Positions 36,510-44,947 of a stretch of DNA of 64,000 nucleotides are shown in pieces; the stretch's first letter is position 1, and each line of letters opens with the position of its first letter. The notes under the pieces were generated by a model that saw nothing but the letters and a program-made list of their open reading frames with translations, ran no database searches and was not told the DNA's origin. The position numbers and the translations under genes are program-made. The DNA comes from Micromonospora luteifusca (GTDB taxonomy: Bacteria; Actinomycetota; Actinomycetes; Mycobacteriales; Micromonosporaceae), in the NCBI RefSeq assembly GCF_016907275.1, contig NZ_JAFBBP010000001.1:1426001-1490000 (forward strand), given 5' to 3'.

Positions 36510-37556
36510 ATGGGCGATCGGACCTGGCCGCACCTGCTCAACTCGCTGCTGCGCGGCGAGGAGCTGCCCACCGCCGACACCGCCTGGGCGATGGGCGAGA
36601 TCATGTCCGGCTCGGCGGGCGCGGCGCAGGTCGCCGGCTTCGCGGTGGCGCTGCGCGCCAAGGGCGAGACGCCGGCCGAGTTGGCTGGGCTGGTCGAGAC
36701 GATGTTGAGCCGGGCGGTCCCGGTCGAGCTCTCCGACGAGCTGCGCTCCACCGCGCTGGACGTGGTGGGCACCGGCGGTGACCTCGCCCACACGGTCAAC
36801 ATCTCCACCATGGCCGCCCTGGTCGTGGCGGGCACCGGCGTCCGGGTGGTCAAGCACGGCAACCGGGCCGCGTCGTCCTCCTGCGGCACGGCCGACCTGT
36901 TGGAGTTCCTCGGCGTCCCGCTCGACCTCGACCCGGACGCGATCGTCCGCTGCGTCACGGAGGCCGGCATCGGGTTCTGCTTCGCGGCCCGCTTCCACCC
37001 GGGGATGCGGCACACCGGCCCGGTTCGACGGGAGCTGGGCGTGCCCACCGTCTTCAACTTCCTCGGCCCGCTGACCAACCCCGCCCGGCCCCGCGCAGGT
37101 GCCGTCGGGTGCTTCGACCTGCGGATGGCCCCGGTGATGGCTGACGTGTTCGCCGCCCGCGGTGACTCCGTCCTGGTGATGCGCGGCGAAGACGGGCTCG
37201 ACGAGTTCACCACCGCCGCACCGACCCGGGTCTGGGCGGCACAGGGCGGCACCGTACGCGAGGCCGTGCTGGACGCGACAGCCCTGGGGATACCCCGGTC
37301 CACCCTCGCGGACCTGCGGGGCGGTGACGCCACGTACAACGCCGGCGTGGCCCGTCGCCTGCTGGCCGGCGAGACCGGCCCGATCCGGGACGCGGTGCTG
37401 GTCAACGCCGCCGCGGCGCTCGCCACCCAGGGCCCGCTCGACGGCGACCTGACCGAGGCGCTGCGCGCCGGCCTGGACCGCGCGGCCGAGTCGATCGACT
37501 CCGGCGCGGCCGCCGCGACCCTCGACCGCTGGATCGAGACCGCCACCACCGTCTGA
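36510..37556 (+). CDS. trpD: Anthranilate phosphoribosyltransferase
   Basis: The 348-residue enzyme moves phosphoribose from PRPP to anthranilate, the second step of tryptophan synthesis. Motifs: [24 protein letters not shown] (PRPP loop GTGGD), the [18 protein letters not shown] loop, [31 protein letters not shown] and the metal-site [10 protein letters not shown]. Start ATG 36510 has GGGAGG 6 bases before it. As in mycobacteria and streptomycetes it lies apart from the other trp genes, next to qcr/cta genes. A tandem repeat covers its stop codon. Confidence 0.95.
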   Translation: MGDRTWPHLLNSLLRGEELPTADTAWAMGEIMSGSAGAAQVAGFAVALRAKGETPAELAGLVETMLSRAVPVELSDELRSTALDVVGTGGDLAHTVNISTMAALVVAGTGVRVVKHGNRAASSSCGTADLLEFLGVPLDLDPDAIVRCVTEAGIGFCFAARFHPGMRHTGPVRRELGVPTVFNFLGPLTNPARPRAGAVGCFDLRMAPVMADVFAARGDSVLVMRGEDGLDEFTTAAPTRVWAAQGGTVREAVLDATALGIPRSTLADLRGGDATYNAGVARRLLAGETGPIRDAVLVNAAAALATQGPLDGDLTEALRAGLDRAAESIDSGAAAATLDRWIETATTV

Positions 37557-37617
37557 TCCGCCGCCCTCTGAGCCGCCGCCCGCTGAACCGCCGCCCTCTG
37601 AGCCGCCGCCCTCTGAG
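37553..37617. repeat. 15-bp tandem repeats starting at the trpD stop codon
   Basis: Four full units of CTGA[GATC]CCGCCGCCC[TG] type run from 37553 to 37612 and a fifth begins at 37613. The first unit contains the real TGA of trpD, so the stop-codon context has been copied downstream. It is at the start of a 379-base gap that otherwise shows no gene until 37936. Confidence 0.8.
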
Positions 37618-37935
37618 CCGCGCGTCCAACCCGCCGCTCCCGCCGGGTCTGGCAGCGGCGTGGGCGTGCGTTCCGGGGTGTGATCGACTCAGGGTCCTTG
37701 AACCCGTGGTGTCGCCGAGCCGCCCGGACACCCGACGGCGGTGATGTCGACTGGATCATGCAGCGTGACCTGCGGATCGGATGCCGACGAGCCTGCCGTC
37801 GGACCGCCGGGCCAGCGGTGGGCGGGGATTTGTCGGACCCGCGTGGAAAACTGCAGCCGAGTAGTTCTCCGTTCCGGTTGTGCGCTGCTGTCGCACCCGC
37901 GGGCGGGTCCACCTGACATGAGAAGGAGACGCCCC

Positions 37936-38142
37936 GTGTCGCACCGCGAGCTCTACTGTGACGTCTGCGAGGGCGTGGCACCGTTCGAGGTGCCGCCCTG
38001 CGTCGACGGCCACGGCACCGATTGTCCCGAGCTGATCTGCACCGGCTGCGGCGCCGCCGTGGTGATCGCCACGTTCGCCTACCCCGTCACCCGACTGGCC
38101 GAGCGCCGACGCCGCCAGCCCGCCCGTCGCCACGCCGCCTGA
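37936..38142 (+). CDS. Small zinc-ribbon-like protein
   Basis: The 68-residue protein starts at GTG 37936, seven bases after AGAAGGAG. It has two Cys pairs, CDVC (residues 8-11) and CTGC (about 39-42), plus CVDGHGTDC between, typical of a treble-clef or ribbon zinc site, then a hydrophobic strand AAVVIATFAYP and a basic tail RRRRQPARRH. It may bind nucleic acid or a protein partner. Function is unknown; it stands alone in a 1.2-kb stretch otherwise made of repeats. Confidence 0.7.
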   Translation: MSHRELYCDVCEGVAPFEVPPCVDGHGTDCPELICTGCGAAVVIATFAYPVTRLAERRRRQPARRHAA

Positions 38143-38340
38143 GACCCTTCCGCCAAGCTCAGGCCCGTTCCACCCGGTCCCGGTTCCGAGCGGCCCTGCC
38201 TCCGACCGGCGCTGCTCCCGAACGGCTTTGCCTTCGTCCGGCCCGCTCGGCCCGGCCCGGTCCGAAACCACTCCCCCGTCCGGCATCACTCCGCGCCGGG
38301 CCGGCCACGTTCAGCCCTCGCCTCGGCCGCGCAGCGTCTC

Positions 38341-38414
38341 GATCGACTCCATATCGCCGACGTTGTGCCATCCCGCCACGTTTTTACCCCCACATCGGCG
38401 ATATGGAGTCGATC
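38341..38414. repeat. Perfect 20-bp inverted repeat between convergent genes
   Basis: The arms GATCGACTCCATATCGCCGA (38341-38360) and its exact complement (38395-38414) flank a 34-base loop. It is far AT-richer than its surroundings, lies in the 633-base gap between the zinc-ribbon gene and ctaF, and belongs with similar long-stem repeats at 41925, 48479 and 63027. Confidence 0.85.
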
Positions 38415-38489
38415 ACTCGAGCGCCAGCGCGGCGGCCCGTACTGTCGCGCTCCGTTGGGCGCCGTCGGCGCCTCAGCGGAGGCGCTCGG

Positions 38490-38700
38490 CCGAGGCACGA
38501 CGACCGCACGCTCGGCCGAGGCACGACGACTGCACGGCCGGCCGGGACACGGCGACCGCACGGCCGGCCGGGACACGGCGACCGCACGGCCGGCCGGGAC
38601 ACGGCGACCGCACGGCCGGGGCACGACGACGGCACGGCCGGCCGGGGCACGACGACGGCACGGCCGGCTGGGACACGACGACGGCACGGCCGGCTGGGGG
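38490..38700. repeat. 26-bp tandem repeat array, about eight copies
   Basis: Units begin at 38490, 38516, 38542, 38568, 38594, 38616 (short, then 26), 38642, 38668 and a part-copy at 38694. The core is CCGGGACACGGCGACCGCAC plus GGCCGG. Units group in three variants (GAGGCAC, GGACAC, GGGCAC), so the array grew by local duplication. Because 26 is not a multiple of three and both strands are open only through GC content, it is probably non-coding. Confidence 0.85.
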
Positions 38701-38706
38701 AAACTC

Positions 38707-38738
38707 GAAGGCCCGCTCCCCTGGGGGAACGGGCCTTC
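38707..38738 (-). terminator. Terminator of the ctaC-ctaF operon
   Basis: GAAGGCCCG (38707-38715) and CGGGCCTTC (38730-38738) form a nine-bp perfect stem with an inner CCCC/GGGG pair in the loop, 38 bases after the ctaF stop; GAGTTT follows on the minus strand. Confidence 0.85.
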
Positions 38739-38775
38739 GTGGCGTACGGGTCGGTCGCGGCGGCGACCGGGTGGG

Positions 38776-39201
38776 TCAGTGCTCGGCGGTGCGCCGGGTG
38801 CCGGTGTAGTACTCGAACAGCAGCCCGCAGGCGGAGAAGACGACCGCCAACAGGCCGGCGCCGATCAGCCAGTACTGCCAGAACACCATGCCGAGCGCGG
38901 CAATCGCGGCGGCCAGTGCCAGGCCGAACGGCCAGTAGCTGCCCGGGCTGAAGAAGCCGACCTCGCCAGCACCGTCAGCGATCTCGGCGTCCGCGCGGTC
39001 TTCCGGTCGCAGGTCGATCCGGCGGGAGACGAACCAGAAGAAGCCACCGCACATCGAGCAGAGCAGGAAGGACAGCAGCAGGGCTATGGTTCCCACCCAC
39101 TCGACACCGCCGGACGCGCCGTGCGTCCAGGTGCCGTAGAGGATGGTGGCACCAAGAAGGAACCCGGCGATGACCAGGAAGATACGCCACTCGGTCTTCA
39201 T
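38776..39201 (-). CDS. ctaF: Cytochrome c oxidase subunit IV, actinobacterial type
   Basis: The 141-residue protein has four transmembrane helices in two pairs (about 5-25, 34-57, 90-108 and 112-132) separated by an acidic loop RPEDRADAEIADGAGE, the layout of actinobacterial CtaF. It is a small structural subunit of aa3 oxidase. It follows ctaC by nine bases on the minus strand and the two are clearly cotranscribed. A strong hairpin follows it. Confidence 0.92.
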   Translation of the reverse strand: MKTEWRIFLVIAGFLLGATILYGTWTHGASGGVEWVGTIALLLSFLLCSMCGGFFWFVSRRIDLRPEDRADAEIADGAGEVGFFSPGSYWPFGLALAAAIAALGMVFWQYWLIGAGLLAVVFSACGLLFEYYTGTRRTAEH

Positions 39202-39210
39202 GCGGCTGCC

Positions 39211-40182
39211 TCAGCTTCCCGTGCGGGCCGGAACGTCGTCCGGGTTGAAGTTGTCCTGCGTCCGCCGGGTGTCGAACGGCTGCGTCGTCTCCGCGTACGG
39301 CTGCTCACCGATCTCGGTCAGCGCCTCCTGGGTCGACTTGCCGCCCTGCTTGGCAGCCAGGAACTGGTCGTACTTCTCCGGCGAGACGACCCGCAGCTCG
39401 AAGTTCATGAACGCGTGGTAGCTACCGCACAGCTCGGCGCAGCGCCCGACGTAGGCACCCTCGGCGTCCAGGCTGGAAACCTCGAACACGTTGCGGATCT
39501 TGCCCGGCATGACGTCCCGCTTGAACAGCAGCTCCGGCACCCAGAACGAGTGGATGACGTCGCGGCTGGTCTCCTCGAAACGGATGGACCGGTTGGTCGG
39601 AAGCACCAGCACCGGGATGACTTCACTGGTGCCGAGCGTCGACGCGGTGGTGCGGGCCTCGGTGCCCTGGCCGTCGCGGTAGTTGAACTGCCAGTTCCAC
39701 TTGAAGGCGACGATCTCGACCGTGACGTCCGGGTTCTTCGACAACTTGTCGACGTCGGTCTGCACGATCGCCGTGTAGTAGAAGAGCACGGAGACGATCA
39801 GGATCGGCGCGATGGTGTAGAGGAACTCCATCGGCATGTTGTAGCGGGTCTGCACCGGCAGCGCGTTGCCACGCTTGCGGTAGCGCACGACGCACCAGAA
39901 GATCAGGCCCCACACGAAGACGCCGACGGCGAGCGCGGCGATGCAGGAGGCGATCCACAGGTCGTACATCCGCTTGGACTCCGCCGAGATGCCGCCCTGC
40001 GGCCAACCGAAGCCGTCAAACGTCTGACCGACATCACAGCCCGTGAGCAGGACCAGCAGCGCCACGCCACCGAGACCGAGCCCGGCCAACCGACCAGCAC
40101 CACGCCCCCGGCGTCCACCGACCCCTGGCGAAGCGCTGTGCCGTACGGCCGACGGCCGTACCTCCGAACTCCTTGCGACCAC
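39211..40182 (-). CDS. ctaC: Cytochrome c oxidase subunit II (CuA)
   Basis: The 323-residue subunit receives electrons from QcrC at a binuclear CuA site. A basic N-terminus is followed by a signal helix with lipobox LLTGC, so it is probably a lipoprotein. Two transmembrane helices (about 70-92 and 115-137) lead to the cupredoxin domain. CuA ligands are in DVIHSFWVPE and GRCAELCGSYHAFM (His, two Cys, His, Met). GTG 40182 is preceded by GGGAGG. ctaF follows; ctaD, normally next to it in streptomycetes, is not here. Confidence 0.95.
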   Translation of the reverse strand: MVARSSEVRPSAVRHSASPGVGGRRGRGAGRLAGLGLGGVALLVLLTGCDVGQTFDGFGWPQGGISAESKRMYDLWIASCIAALAVGVFVWGLIFWCVVRYRKRGNALPVQTRYNMPMEFLYTIAPILIVSVLFYYTAIVQTDVDKLSKNPDVTVEIVAFKWNWQFNYRDGQGTEARTTASTLGTSEVIPVLVLPTNRSIRFEETSRDVIHSFWVPELLFKRDVMPGKIRNVFEVSSLDAEGAYVGRCAELCGSYHAFMNFELRVVSPEKYDQFLAAKQGGKSTQEALTEIGEQPYAETTQPFDTRRTQDNFNPDDVPARTGS

Positions 40183-40338
40183 CTGGTCCTGCCTCCCTAG
40201 CGCGCCGCGGTGCGTCCTTCGTCAGCACCGGCGGCAAAGGCGTCACCGACGGTCGCAGATTACTCGACCATGACGGACTCGACCGTGGTGGGGTCACTGT
40301 CCGCCCCCATCGGGGGGATCCTGGGCATACCGCCGCGA

Positions 40339-40344
40339 TAGCGT
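40339..40344 (+). promoter_or_regulatory. -10 box of the cysteine desulfurase/leader ORF promoter
   Basis: TAGCGT ends eight bases before the first GTG of the repeat array (40353). Before the array expanded, the same box would have stood just ahead of the desulfurase start. Confidence 0.4.
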
Positions 40345-40352
40345 GTGGATCT

Positions 40353-40531
40353 GTGAGCGCGAGGAGTGAGCCGGCGTTGCGAGCCCCGCAGCCGCGAACA
40401 AAAGGCGGCACCGTGAACGCGAGGAGTGAGCCGGCGTTGCGAGCCCCGCAGCCGCGAACAAAAGGCGGCACCGTGAACGCGAGGAGCGAGCCGGGGTTAC
40501 GAGCCCCGCAGTCGCGAACGAAGGCGGATCT
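40353..40531. repeat. Three tandem 60-bp repeats ending at the desulfurase start codon
   Basis: Copies are 40353-40412, 40413-40472 and 40473-40531 (59 bp). Each begins GTGARCGCGAGGAGYGAGCC and ends with a ribosome-site-like RAAAGGCGG. GGATCTGTGAGCGC occurs at both ends (40347-40360 and 40526-40539), as if the array had been inserted or grown at the start codon. It makes up half of the 349-base gap; the other half shows a short CCCCC-ATC-GGGGG stem at 40304-40316 and no gene. Confidence 0.9.
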
Positions 40532-40535
40532 GTGA
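40353..40535 (+). CDS. Possible upstream ORF of three 20-residue repeats
   Basis: From GTG 40353 the frame encodes VSARSEPALRAPQPRTKGGT, then two near copies beginning VNARSEP, and closes at TGA 40533-40535. This stop overlaps the desulfurase GTG as GTGA. The peptide is basic, Pro-rich and 60 residues long; no fold is recognised. The TAGCGT box just upstream could give an almost leaderless mRNA. It may be translated only to feed ribosomes to the next gene, or be a chance ORF of the repeat. Confidence 0.4.
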   Translation: MSARSEPALRAPQPRTKGGTVNARSEPALRAPQPRTKGGTVNARSEPGLRAPQSRTKADL

Positions 40536-41683
40536 GCGCATCCCCGGTCTACCTGGACGCGGCTACTGCCGCGCCGATGCATCCGGTCGCACGGCAGGCG
40601 TTGTTGGCCGCCTTCGACGATGGCTGGGCCGACCCGGGCAAGCTCTACACCCAGGCCCGCCGGGCGCGGCAACTGCTCGACGCCGCCCGCGAGGCCACCG
40701 CGCTGACGCTCGGCGTCCGTGCCGACGAGGTGTCCTTCACTCCCAGCGGTACGACCGCAGCCCACGGCGCGGTGCTCGGCGGGCTGACGGGGCGGCATCG
40801 GGTCGGGTCGACGCTTGTGCACTCGGCGATCGAGCACTCGGCGGTGTTGCACGCCGCGGAGCGGCACGTGGCTGCGGGCGGGACCGCGGTCGGGGTGCCG
40901 GTCGACCGGTTGGGCCGACTGGACCTGGCCGCGTGGTCGGCCGCTGTGCGGGCGCCCGGGGTCGCGCTGGCCGCGCTGATCACCGCCAGTCACGAGGTGG
41001 GCACCGTGCAACCGGTCGCCGAGGCGGCCGCCGCCTGTGCCGAGGTGGGGGTGCCGCTCTACGTGGACGCCGCGCAGTCGGTCGGCCGGGTGCCCGTGCC
41101 GACCGGCTGGTCGGTGCTCACCGCGAGCGCCCACAAGTGGGGCGGCCCGCCCGGGGTGGGGGTGCTGGCGGTCCGTAAGGGCACCCGCTGGGAGTCACCG
41201 TGGCCGGCCGACGAGCGGGAGGGTGGGCGTACCCCCGGGGTGGTGAATCTGCCGGCGGTGGTGGCGGCGGCGGCGAGCCTGCGGGCGGCGGCGGCCGACG
41301 CCGCGGCGGAGGCGACCCGGCTGGCCCCGCTGGTGGACCGGATCCGGGCGCGGGTCGCGGCGGAGGTGCCCGACGTGGAGGTGGTCGGCGACCCGGTGCT
41401 CCGGCTCCCCCACCTGGTGACTTTCTCGTGCCTGTACGTCGACGGTGAGGCGCTGCTGCACGCTCTGGACCGGCGGGGCTTCGCCGTGTCGTCCGGCTCG
41501 TCGTGCACCTCGTCCACGTTGCGTCCGTCACACGTGTTGGAGGCGATGGGGGTGCTCTCGCATGGCAACGTGCGGGTCAGCCTGCATCGGGAGACGACCG
41601 AGGCGGACGTCGAGCGGTTCCTCACCGAACTGCCCGGGATCGTCGCCGAGTTGCGCGCCGAGGCTGGGGTGGTGGGGCTGTGA
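40532..41683 (+). CDS. Cysteine desulfurase (NifS/IscS-like, PLP enzyme)
   Basis: The 383-residue class-V aminotransferase-fold enzyme releases sulfur from cysteine as a persulfide. The PLP lysine is in SAHKWGGPPG, the PLP-binding Asp-Ala-x-Gln in YVDAAQSVGR and the sulfur-carrying Cys in SSGSSCTSSTLRPSH, giving a group-I-like loop. GTG 40532 is preceded by GAAGGCGG. The tusA gene begins inside its stop codon (GTGA), so persulfide sulfur is probably handed to TusA. With ErpA and Fe-S proteins nearby, roles in tRNA thiolation or Fe-S assembly are both possible. Confidence 0.92.
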   Translation: MSASPVYLDAATAAPMHPVARQALLAAFDDGWADPGKLYTQARRARQLLDAAREATALTLGVRADEVSFTPSGTTAAHGAVLGGLTGRHRVGSTLVHSAIEHSAVLHAAERHVAAGGTAVGVPVDRLGRLDLAAWSAAVRAPGVALAALITASHEVGTVQPVAEAAAACAEVGVPLYVDAAQSVGRVPVPTGWSVLTASAHKWGGPPGVGVLAVRKGTRWESPWPADEREGGRTPGVVNLPAVVAAAASLRAAAADAAAEATRLAPLVDRIRARVAAEVPDVEVVGDPVLRLPHLVTFSCLYVDGEALLHALDRRGFAVSSGSSCTSSTLRPSHVLEAMGVLSHGNVRVSLHRETTEADVERFLTELPGIVAELRAEAGVVGL

Positions 41684-41913
41684 CGATGCCGGACGAGGTG
41701 ATCGACTGCCGGGGGCAGCGCTGCCCGCTGCCCGTGATCGCGGCGGCCCGGCGGCTGCCGCAGGTGCCGGTGGGCACGGTGGTCCGGGTGCTCGCCGACG
41801 ACCCGGCGGCGGCGGTCGACATTCCCGCCTGGTGCCGGATGCGCGGTCAGGAGTTTCTCGGGTCGGTCAACGGCCCGGAAGGCCCCGCCTACGACGTCCG
41901 CCGCTCACACTGA
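41680..41913 (+). CDS. tusA: TusA-family sulfur carrier
   Basis: The 77-residue protein has the TusA signature DCRGQRCPLPVIAAARRL with its active Cys before Pro-Leu-Pro, followed by the VGTVVRVLADDPAAAVDIPAWCRMRG strand-helix pattern. TusA-type proteins carry persulfide sulfur from a cysteine desulfurase to tRNA-thiolating or other enzymes. GTG 41680 overlaps the desulfurase stop; ATG 41686 is an alternative. Direct coupling to a desulfurase is a strong functional hint. Confidence 0.92.
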   Translation: MTMPDEVIDCRGQRCPLPVIAAARRLPQVPVGTVVRVLADDPAAAVDIPAWCRMRGQEFLGSVNGPEGPAYDVRRSH

Positions 41914-41924
41914 CCCCACCCCGC

Positions 41925-42017
41925 CCCATCCTCGGCGATCTTGCACTTTCTGCGGTGACAAACACGCACGAAAAGCCGCGAATCGGCGGCACAATGTGCA
42001 AGATCGCCGAGAATGGG
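41925..42017. repeat. Long inverted repeat between convergent tusA and adoK
   Basis: CTCGGCGATCTTGCAC (41931-41946) and its exact complement (41996-42011) form a 16-bp stem; with one mismatch the arms reach 22 bp (41925-41946/41996-42017). The 49-base loop is AT-rich. It fills the 112-base gap between the two stops and may act on both strands. Confidence 0.85.
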
Positions 42018-42025
42018 AGTGGGAG

Positions 42026-43042
<1,017 letters not shown>

Positions 43043-43155
43043 CTACCGGCCGGACGACCCGACACCGACCGGTCGGTCGGTCATCGGCAACCGGCCCGGC
43101 ACCGCCGCTTCTCCGACCGTTCCCAACGGGTACGACTTCACACCGCTACGACAGC

Positions 43156-43179
43156 GGGGCCGTCCCGAAGGACGGCCCC
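43156..43179 (-). terminator. Hairpin terminator after erpA
   Basis: GGGGCCGTCC (43156-43165) pairs with GGACGGCCCC (43170-43179) around a CGAA tetraloop, 20 bases past the erpA stop. Confidence 0.85.
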
Positions 43180-43198
43180 GTCTGTGCTGGTGTGTGAC

Positions 43199-43567
43199 TC
43201 AGTTGAACGAGTCACCGCAGGCGCACGAGCTGCCCGCGTTGGGGTTGTCGATGGTGAAGCCCTGGGCGTCGATCCGGTCGGCGAAGTCGATCGTCGCGCC
43301 GGAAAGGTACGGGGCGCTCATCCGGTCGACAACGACCTCGACACCACCGAAGTCGGTGACGACGTCACCGTCGAGTGAACGCTCGTCGAAGAAGAGCTGG
43401 TACCGCAGGCCGGAGCAGCCGCCTGGCTGCACGGCGACGCGGAGCCGCAGGTCGTCGCGGCCCTCCTGCTCGATCAGGGCCTTGACCTTCTGCGCTGCGA
43501 CGTCGGTGAGGACGACGGAAGTAGGGGCCTGGGCCTCGGTCGACTCGGTCTGCGCTGGCGTGGTCAC
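43199..43567 (-). CDS. erpA: A-type iron-sulfur insertion protein
   Basis: The 122-residue protein carries the three cluster-binding Cys of the IscA/ErpA family: GGCSGLRY and SSCACGDSF at the C-terminus. DDLRLRVAVQPGGCSGLRYQ and FGGVEVVVDRMSAPYLSGATIDF complete the HesB fold. It moves 2Fe-2S or 4Fe-4S clusters to target apoproteins; QcrA and NadA encoded nearby need such clusters. GTG 43567 is fixed by AGGGAGA seven bases upstream. M. tuberculosis Rv2204c is the counterpart. It is monocistronic. Confidence 0.93.
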   Translation of the reverse strand: MTTPAQTESTEAQAPTSVVLTDVAAQKVKALIEQEGRDDLRLRVAVQPGGCSGLRYQLFFDERSLDGDVVTDFGGVEVVVDRMSAPYLSGATIDFADRIDAQGFTIDNPNAGSSCACGDSFN

Positions 43568-43748
43568 GTGGAAGTCTCCCTGCGCGGTTTGGGTCCGGAC
43601 GCACTGGCCAACGCCGCGCGCCGTCCAGTGATTCCCGGTTGTGGTCCTTTGCCGATGGTACGCCGCCCCGGCCGGGCTCACCCGCGTGGCGTAACCCCCG
43701 CCGCAGGTCGATCCGCTCCTGAGCGGGCCGGCGCAGTGGTCGGGGCGT

Positions 43749-44888
43749 TCAGCGGCTCCACTGCCGGGCCAGCCGGGCACCCAACTCGCGGAGGCCCTCC
43801 GCGGGTCGGCTCAGGGCGGCGTCGAGCCCGCCGCTCTCCTCGCCGCCGAAGTGCTCGACCAGGCTGTACGCGTCGGTCACCCCGGCCGAGGCGGCCTCCC
43901 GTCGGCCGGTGCTCACCTGACCGGCCACCACCACGCAGGGCACCCCCCGGTCCCGGGCGGCGCCGGCCACTCCGGCGACCACCTTGCCGCGCAGCGACTG
44001 GTGGTCGAACGAACCCTCACCGGTGATCACCAGGTCGGCGGTGTCCAGCGCGGCGTCCAGTCGGGTGGCCCGGGTGACGAGGCCGATTCCCGACTCGCAG
44101 CCGCCGCCCAGGGCGAGGATGGCCGCGCCGATGCCACCGGCAGCCCCACCTCCGGGCAACATGCCGAGCCCCTCCGGGCAGCCCGCCAGATCCCGTTCCA
44201 GCACCGCCGCGAAACGCTCCAGCGCGGCGTCGAGCAGCAGCACGTCGGCACGGTCGGCGCCCTTCTGCGGACCGAACACGTTGCTCGCGCCGTGCAGGCC
44301 GAGCAGCGGGTTGTCCACGTCGGTGGCCGCGACGAGCCAGACGCCCCGCAACCGGGGTACGCCGTCCAACGCGTCGACCGCGGCGAGCGCCGCCCCGCCG
44401 TACGGCAGCGCGGCGCCGCCCGGGTCGAGCGGGGTCACGCCCAGCGCGGCGAGCATTCCGGCGCCGGCGTCGTTGGTGCCGGAACCGCCCAGCCCGATCA
44501 CCACCGTCCGGGCGCCGCTCTCCACCGCGGCGGCCACCAACAGACCCAGCCCGTACGAGGTGGTGGTCTTCGGGTCGCGTTCGGCCACGGAGAGCAGGTG
44601 CAGGCCGCACGCCTGGGCGCTCTCCAGGTAGGCGGTCGAGCCGTCGGCGGTGAGCAGGATCTCACCGGCTGCCGGACGGCCCAACGGGTCGACCGTCGAC
44701 ACCGGCACCCGCCGGCCGCCGAGGGCCTCGGCGAGCACCTCGACGAAGCCCGGCCCACCGTCGGCGAGCGGCCGGATCAGCAGGTCGTCCCCGTTGGTGA
44801 CGGTGCGCCAGCCGGCGGCCACCGCGGCGGCCACCTCCGGTGCGGGCAGGGTGCCGGCGAACTTGTCCGGGCAGAGCAGCACGCGCAT
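43749..44888 (-). CDS. Glycerate kinase (GlxK/GarK type)
   Basis: The 379-residue kinase phosphorylates D-glycerate with ATP, probably to 2-phosphoglycerate (class II, bacterial type). Motifs: LLCPDKFAGTLPAPEVAAAVAAGW, PLADGGPGFVEVL, VIGLGGSGTNDAGAGML (nucleotide/substrate loop), NPLLGLHGASNVFGPQKGA and GEGSFDHQSLRGKVVAGVA. ATG 44888 is chosen at the start of homology; no strong ribosome site is visible. It diverges from nadA across 59 bases. Rv2205c has the same neighbours in mycobacteria. Confidence 0.93.
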   Translation of the reverse strand: MRVLLCPDKFAGTLPAPEVAAAVAAGWRTVTNGDDLLIRPLADGGPGFVEVLAEALGGRRVPVSTVDPLGRPAAGEILLTADGSTAYLESAQACGLHLLSVAERDPKTTTSYGLGLLVAAAVESGARTVVIGLGGSGTNDAGAGMLAALGVTPLDPGGAALPYGGAALAAVDALDGVPRLRGVWLVAATDVDNPLLGLHGASNVFGPQKGADRADVLLLDAALERFAAVLERDLAGCPEGLGMLPGGGAAGGIGAAILALGGGCESGIGLVTRATRLDAALDTADLVITGEGSFDHQSLRGKVVAGVAGAARDRGVPCVVVAGQVSTGRREAASAGVTDAYSLVEHFGGEESGGLDAALSRPAEGLRELGARLARQWSR

Positions 44889-44947
44889 GCCGAGCAGTGT
44901 GGCAGCCCACACCGAGGGAAGCTGCGTCGCGCTCGCGCTGTGGGACC

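Noticed and set aside
38286..38700. Long Arg/Pro-rich ORFs through the 26-bp repeats
   Set aside because: Open on several frames of both strands because of GC content; unit length is not a multiple of three and one unit is shortened by four bases.
40353..40531. CRISPR-like array
   Set aside because: The 60-bp units are directly adjacent without unique spacers, and no cas genes are present.
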